A DNA stretch of 64,000 nt from Sediminibacter sp. Hel_I_10 (GTDB taxonomy: Bacteria > Bacteroidota > Bacteroidia > Flavobacteriales > Flavobacteriaceae), in assembly GCF_000688335.1 (NCBI RefSeq), contig NZ_JHZX01000001.1, positions 2,914,001 through 2,978,000 of the forward strand, read 5' to 3'. Each line of letters opens with the position of its first letter. The first letter of the stretch is position 1. The notes below the pieces were generated by a model. It searched no databases. It saw only the letters and a list, made by a program, of their open reading frames with translations, and was not told where the DNA came from. Positions 61,805-64,000 of this stretch are shown piece by piece. Position numbers and translations under genes: made by a program.

Positions 61805-63157
61805 TTGAAACTCACTACAACATACTGTATTTCCTTTTTCTTGCTCATTTTTGGGATGACACATTGTTTCTCTCAAAAGGACTTTAATCTTCCAAGAAAA
61901 GATTCCGATAAGATAAGGTTTGAGCTTATCAATAACTTGATTGTTTTGCCAGTCTCACTCAATGGCGTAGAGTTATCTTTTATCTTAGATTCTGGTGTGA
62001 GTAAACCTATTCTTTTTAACATTACCAATACCGACTCTCTTCAAATAAATGAAGTAGAGACAATGTTCTTACGAGGTCTCGGGGGAGGTGAGTCAGTAAG
62101 AGCATTAAAATCTAGGAACAATTTCTTTAAAATTGGAGATGCTGTTAATGTCAACCAAGATATTTTTGTGATTTTTGATCAAGGTATCAATTTTACACCC
62201 AGATTGGGAGTCCCTGTTCACGGTATTATTGGTTTTGATCTTTTTAAAAATTTTATTGTAGAGATTAACTACAAATCAAAATTTTTAAAACTGCACAAGC
62301 CAGAGTTGTATACGTATCGTAACTGCAGAAGATGTGAAACCTTTAATTTGACCTTTTATAACGATAAGCCTTATATTGATGGTCAAGTTGAAATTGAAGG
62401 AAAAACACAATCGGTAAAGTTGCTAATAGATTCTGGCAGTACAGATGCTCTGTGGTTATTTGAAAACGACAGCTTAGGGTTAATGCCTGTTAAAACACTA
62501 CAGTTTGATGATTTTCTGGGAAGAGGCCTTAGTGGTAATGTCTACGGTAAGCGCTCAAAGGTTGATGCGTTTAGCTTGGGTGGCTTTCGACTAGAGAATG
62601 TAAACGCTGCTTTTCCAGATTCGACGTCAATTAGTTTTGCTAGAAAATTTGAGGAACGTAGTGGCAGTCTTTCTGCAGAAATTTTAAAACGATTCCATGT
62701 CGTTATGGATTATCCCAATGCTAAAATTACATTAAGGAAAAATGGCAATTTTAAGTCTGAGTTCCGGTATGATCGTAGTGGGATTGTTTTGGAGCAAAGA
62801 GGAATGCGCGTTGTGAGAGAGAAGTATGAAAAGCAGACTTTTGACAGTTACGGAAGGAAAAATGATGATAATCTTACGGTGTCAACTTCAGAATCATATC
62901 GTTTTAAGTTAGAGCCAGCTTATAAAATTGTTGAGTTACGATCAGGATCACCTGCAGAACGAGCGGGTTTAATTGTCAATGATATCGTCTTGGCTATTAA
63001 TGGAAAGTCTACGCACACCATGTCTTTGCAAGAAGCCATGGAATATTTTCAAAGAGACATTGGAAAGACCATTAATTTGAACATCGAAAGAGAGCAGACG
63101 TTCTTGAAAATTCAATTCAAATTAGAAGACCCTTTTAAACAAAAAAAACTCCCATAA
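61805..63157 (+). CDS. Exported retropepsin-like aspartyl protease with PDZ domain
   Basis: This exported protein of about 450 residues has a signal peptide (KLTTTYCISFFLLIFGMTHCFSQ). Two DSG motifs (ILDSGVSKP and LIDSGSTDALW) form a paired aspartyl protease domain of the retropepsin type, with GLGGGESV between them. A PDZ domain with GSPAERAGLIVNDIVLAINGKST ends the protein. The start is uncertain: TTG at 61790 or 61805 both keep the signal. It stands alone between the aminotransferase and DUF1573 genes. Confidence 0.85.
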   Translation: MKLTTTYCISFFLLIFGMTHCFSQKDFNLPRKDSDKIRFELINNLIVLPVSLNGVELSFILDSGVSKPILFNITNTDSLQINEVETMFLRGLGGGESVRALKSRNNFFKIGDAVNVNQDIFVIFDQGINFTPRLGVPVHGIIGFDLFKNFIVEINYKSKFLKLHKPELYTYRNCRRCETFNLTFYNDKPYIDGQVEIEGKTQSVKLLIDSGSTDALWLFENDSLGLMPVKTLQFDDFLGRGLSGNVYGKRSKVDAFSLGGFRLENVNAAFPDSTSISFARKFEERSGSLSAEILKRFHVVMDYPNAKITLRKNGNFKSEFRYDRSGIVLEQRGMRVVREKYEKQTFDSYGRKNDDNLTVSTSESYRFKLEPAYKIVELRSGSPAERAGLIVNDIVLAINGKSTHTMSLQEAMEYFQRDIGKTINLNIEREQTFLKIQFKLEDPFKQKKLP

Positions 63158-63168
63158 TAGGGAGTTTT
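63145..63168. terminator. Bidirectional terminator
   Basis: The stem aaaactccc/gggagtttt spans the protease stop and serves the convergent DUF1573 gene as well. Confidence 0.7.
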
Positions 63169-63190
63169 ATATAGATGTGCTTTAGAACGA

Positions 63191-63619
63191 CTATTGTTCC
63201 ATAACACTTTTATCCTTTTTTTCAAGAACGCTGGTTTTGTTTGAATCTACTACCAAACCTTTAATTTTTAAAGCAACGGTTGGAGTTTCAGCATTTGATG
63301 TTACCGTAATTGTCTTTCTTATAGGATTAACACGATTTGTGTCATACTTTACAGAAATCTCGCCAGTTTTTCCAGGCATAATCGGATCTTTTGGCTTTTG
63401 AGGCACGGTACATCCGCAAGTTGATTTCACATTAGATATAATTAAAGGCGCATTGCCAGTATTTGTAAATTCGAAAACTCGAACGCCATCTGCTCCTTTT
63501 TCAATTGTTCCGTAGTCAATGACATCGGTTTTAAATTCAATTTTTGCAACTTTTTCTTGTGCGTAAGTACTTAAACTAAAGAGCGCTACACATAAAATTA
63601 GGGCTAATTTTTTCATCAT
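63191..63619 (-). CDS. DUF1573 family exported protein
   Basis: This 142-residue protein has a signal peptide (to STYAQ) and an Ig-like beta domain of the DUF1573 type: IDYGTIEKGADGVRVFEFTNTGNAPLIISNV, then the conserved STCGCTVPQKPKDPI, then GEISVKYDTN. It is probably periplasmic or at the outer membrane. The function is unknown. The promoter has a visible -33 TTG and -7 box at 63640-63647. Confidence 0.9.
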   Translation of the reverse strand: MMKKLALILCVALFSLSTYAQEKVAKIEFKTDVIDYGTIEKGADGVRVFEFTNTGNAPLIISNVKSTCGCTVPQKPKDPIMPGKTGEISVKYDTNRVNPIRKTITVTSNAETPTVALKIKGLVVDSNKTSVLEKKDKSVMEQ

Positions 63620-63639
63620 TCTAGATTTAAATTGATTAT

Positions 63640-63647
63640 CAAAATTA
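63640..63647 (-). promoter_or_regulatory. Promoter of the DUF1573 gene
   Basis: TAATTTTG on the minus strand, with TTG 19 bases upstream, so both Bacteroidota promoter elements are present. It lies 20 bases before the ATG. Confidence 0.7.
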
Positions 63648-63760
63648 CTTACTTTTTGCGATTTTCCAAAATTATTTAGATATATGGGTTAACATTAACA
63701 TCAATAATGATATCTGCGATATAATGTTAGTCTATAATTTCAGTAAAAAAGAATTATAAG

Positions 63761-63768
63761 TACTTTTG
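63761..63768 (+). promoter_or_regulatory. Promoter -7 box of valS
   Basis: TACTTTTG matches TAnnTTTG, 28 bases before the valS ATG. Confidence 0.6.
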
Positions 63769-63796
63769 TACAATATAGCAATAACCTTACCAAAGC

Positions 63797-64000
63797 ATGG
63801 AAATTCCTTCAAAATATTCAGCATCAACAGTAGAAAACAAATGGTATGACTACTGGATGGAGCATAATTTCTTTCATTCTGAACCAGATGAAAGAGAGCC
63901 TTATACCATTGTAATCCCACCGCCAAATGTCACAGGTGTTCTGCATATGGGGCATATGCTCAATAATACCATACAAGATGTGTTAATACGTCGGGCGCGT
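63797..64000 (+). CDS. valS: Valyl-tRNA synthetase, N-terminal part, cut by the window end
   Basis: Translation from the ATG at 63797 gives 68 codons with no stop to the window end. The sequence starts [20 protein letters not shown] and continues through [20 protein letters not shown], in which HMGH is the class I synthetase ATP signature (HIGH); the PPPNVTG block before it is typical of ValRS. The rest of the gene lies beyond the window. This enzyme charges tRNA-Val and has an editing domain not yet reached here. Confidence 0.93.
   Translation, partial: MEIPSKYSASTVENKWYDYWMEHNFFHSEPDEREPYTIVIPPPNVTGVLHMGHMLNNTIQDVLIRRAR

Noticed and set aside
1-64000. CRISPR array, tRNA, rRNA, insertion sequence or prophage
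   Set aside because: I found no regularly spaced repeats, no tRNA-like cloverleaf that I could recognise, no transposase and no phage structural genes.

Overview
The window comes from a Bacteroidota chromosome, almost certainly a member of the Flavobacteriaceae and probably marine. The signs are a complete Na+-translocating NADH:quinone reductase operon, type IX secretion features (a secreted hydrolase with a C-terminal sorting domain and a plug-domain protein), low GC, many TTG/GTG starts, and repeated matches to the Bacteroidota promoter box TAnnTTTG. I saw no rRNA, tRNA, CRISPR array, insertion sequence or prophage. Gene density is about 93-95% and no gene-free stretch exceeds about 290 bases. 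The genus cannot be fixed from this window.

Layout. 1-800: two small basic proteins with C-terminal membrane anchors. 0.8-11.1 kb: housekeeping genes (aspartate aminotransferase, fatty acid desaturase, rsmG, pruA, apaG, a PLP decarboxylase) plus a T9SS-targeted hydrolase and a T9SS plug protein. 11.4-20.8 kb: nqrABCDEF followed by genes that may serve it: a Cys-rich protein on the other strand, a DUF4846 protein, a conserved 125-residue protein and the flavin transferase apbE. 21-29.7 kb: map, an acetyl-CoA hydrolase-type CoA transferase, a HAD hydrolase, gpmI, an ankyrin protein, an M15 peptidase, two acetyltransferases and pepE. 29.85-35.15 kb: three tandem copies of a secreted carboxypeptidase-regulatory-like protein (the third frameshifted), a DUF6702 protein and an M1 metallopeptidase, followed by tatA. 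35.7-44.35 kb: a minus-strand kynurenine catabolic operon (kynU, kmo, aminomuconate deaminase, unknown gene, ALDH, SDR, 3-hydroxyanthranilate dioxygenase, ACMS decarboxylase, O-methyltransferase), with an Fe-S fusion protein divergent from it. 44.9-53 kb: lipoprotein, methyltransferase, msrA, coiled-coil zinc-ribbon relative, Nif3, lpxK and a TPR hybrid histidine kinase. 52.8-59.3 kb: gap, lipA, an unusual Nramp-family protein, an ECF sigma factor, a glycosyltransferase, a 67-residue NqrM-like protein, and an anti-sigma/ECF sigma pair. 59.5-64 kb: murB, an aminotransferase, an aspartyl protease with a PDZ domain, a DUF1573 protein and the first 68 codons of valS.

How the genes work together. 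The kynurenine operon encodes the steps from kynurenine through 3-hydroxykynurenine, 3-hydroxyanthranilate and aminocarboxymuconate semialdehyde to aminomuconate and its deamination. Tryptophan dioxygenase, kynurenine formamidase and the enzymes after oxalocrotonate are not in the window. NQR needs covalent FMN on NqrB and NqrC, and ApbE here would supply it. The 67-residue NqrM-like protein at 57.6-57.8 kb is a candidate for the iron-sulfur maturation factor, although it lies 40 kb away.

The points I consider most worth pursuing are the small NQR-linked proteins, the tandem carboxypeptidase-regulatory-like cluster with its frameshifted third copy, the unknown gene embedded in the kynurenine operon, and three proteins that keep a family fold but lack its key residues (the zinc-ribbon relative, the SDR and the Nramp relative).
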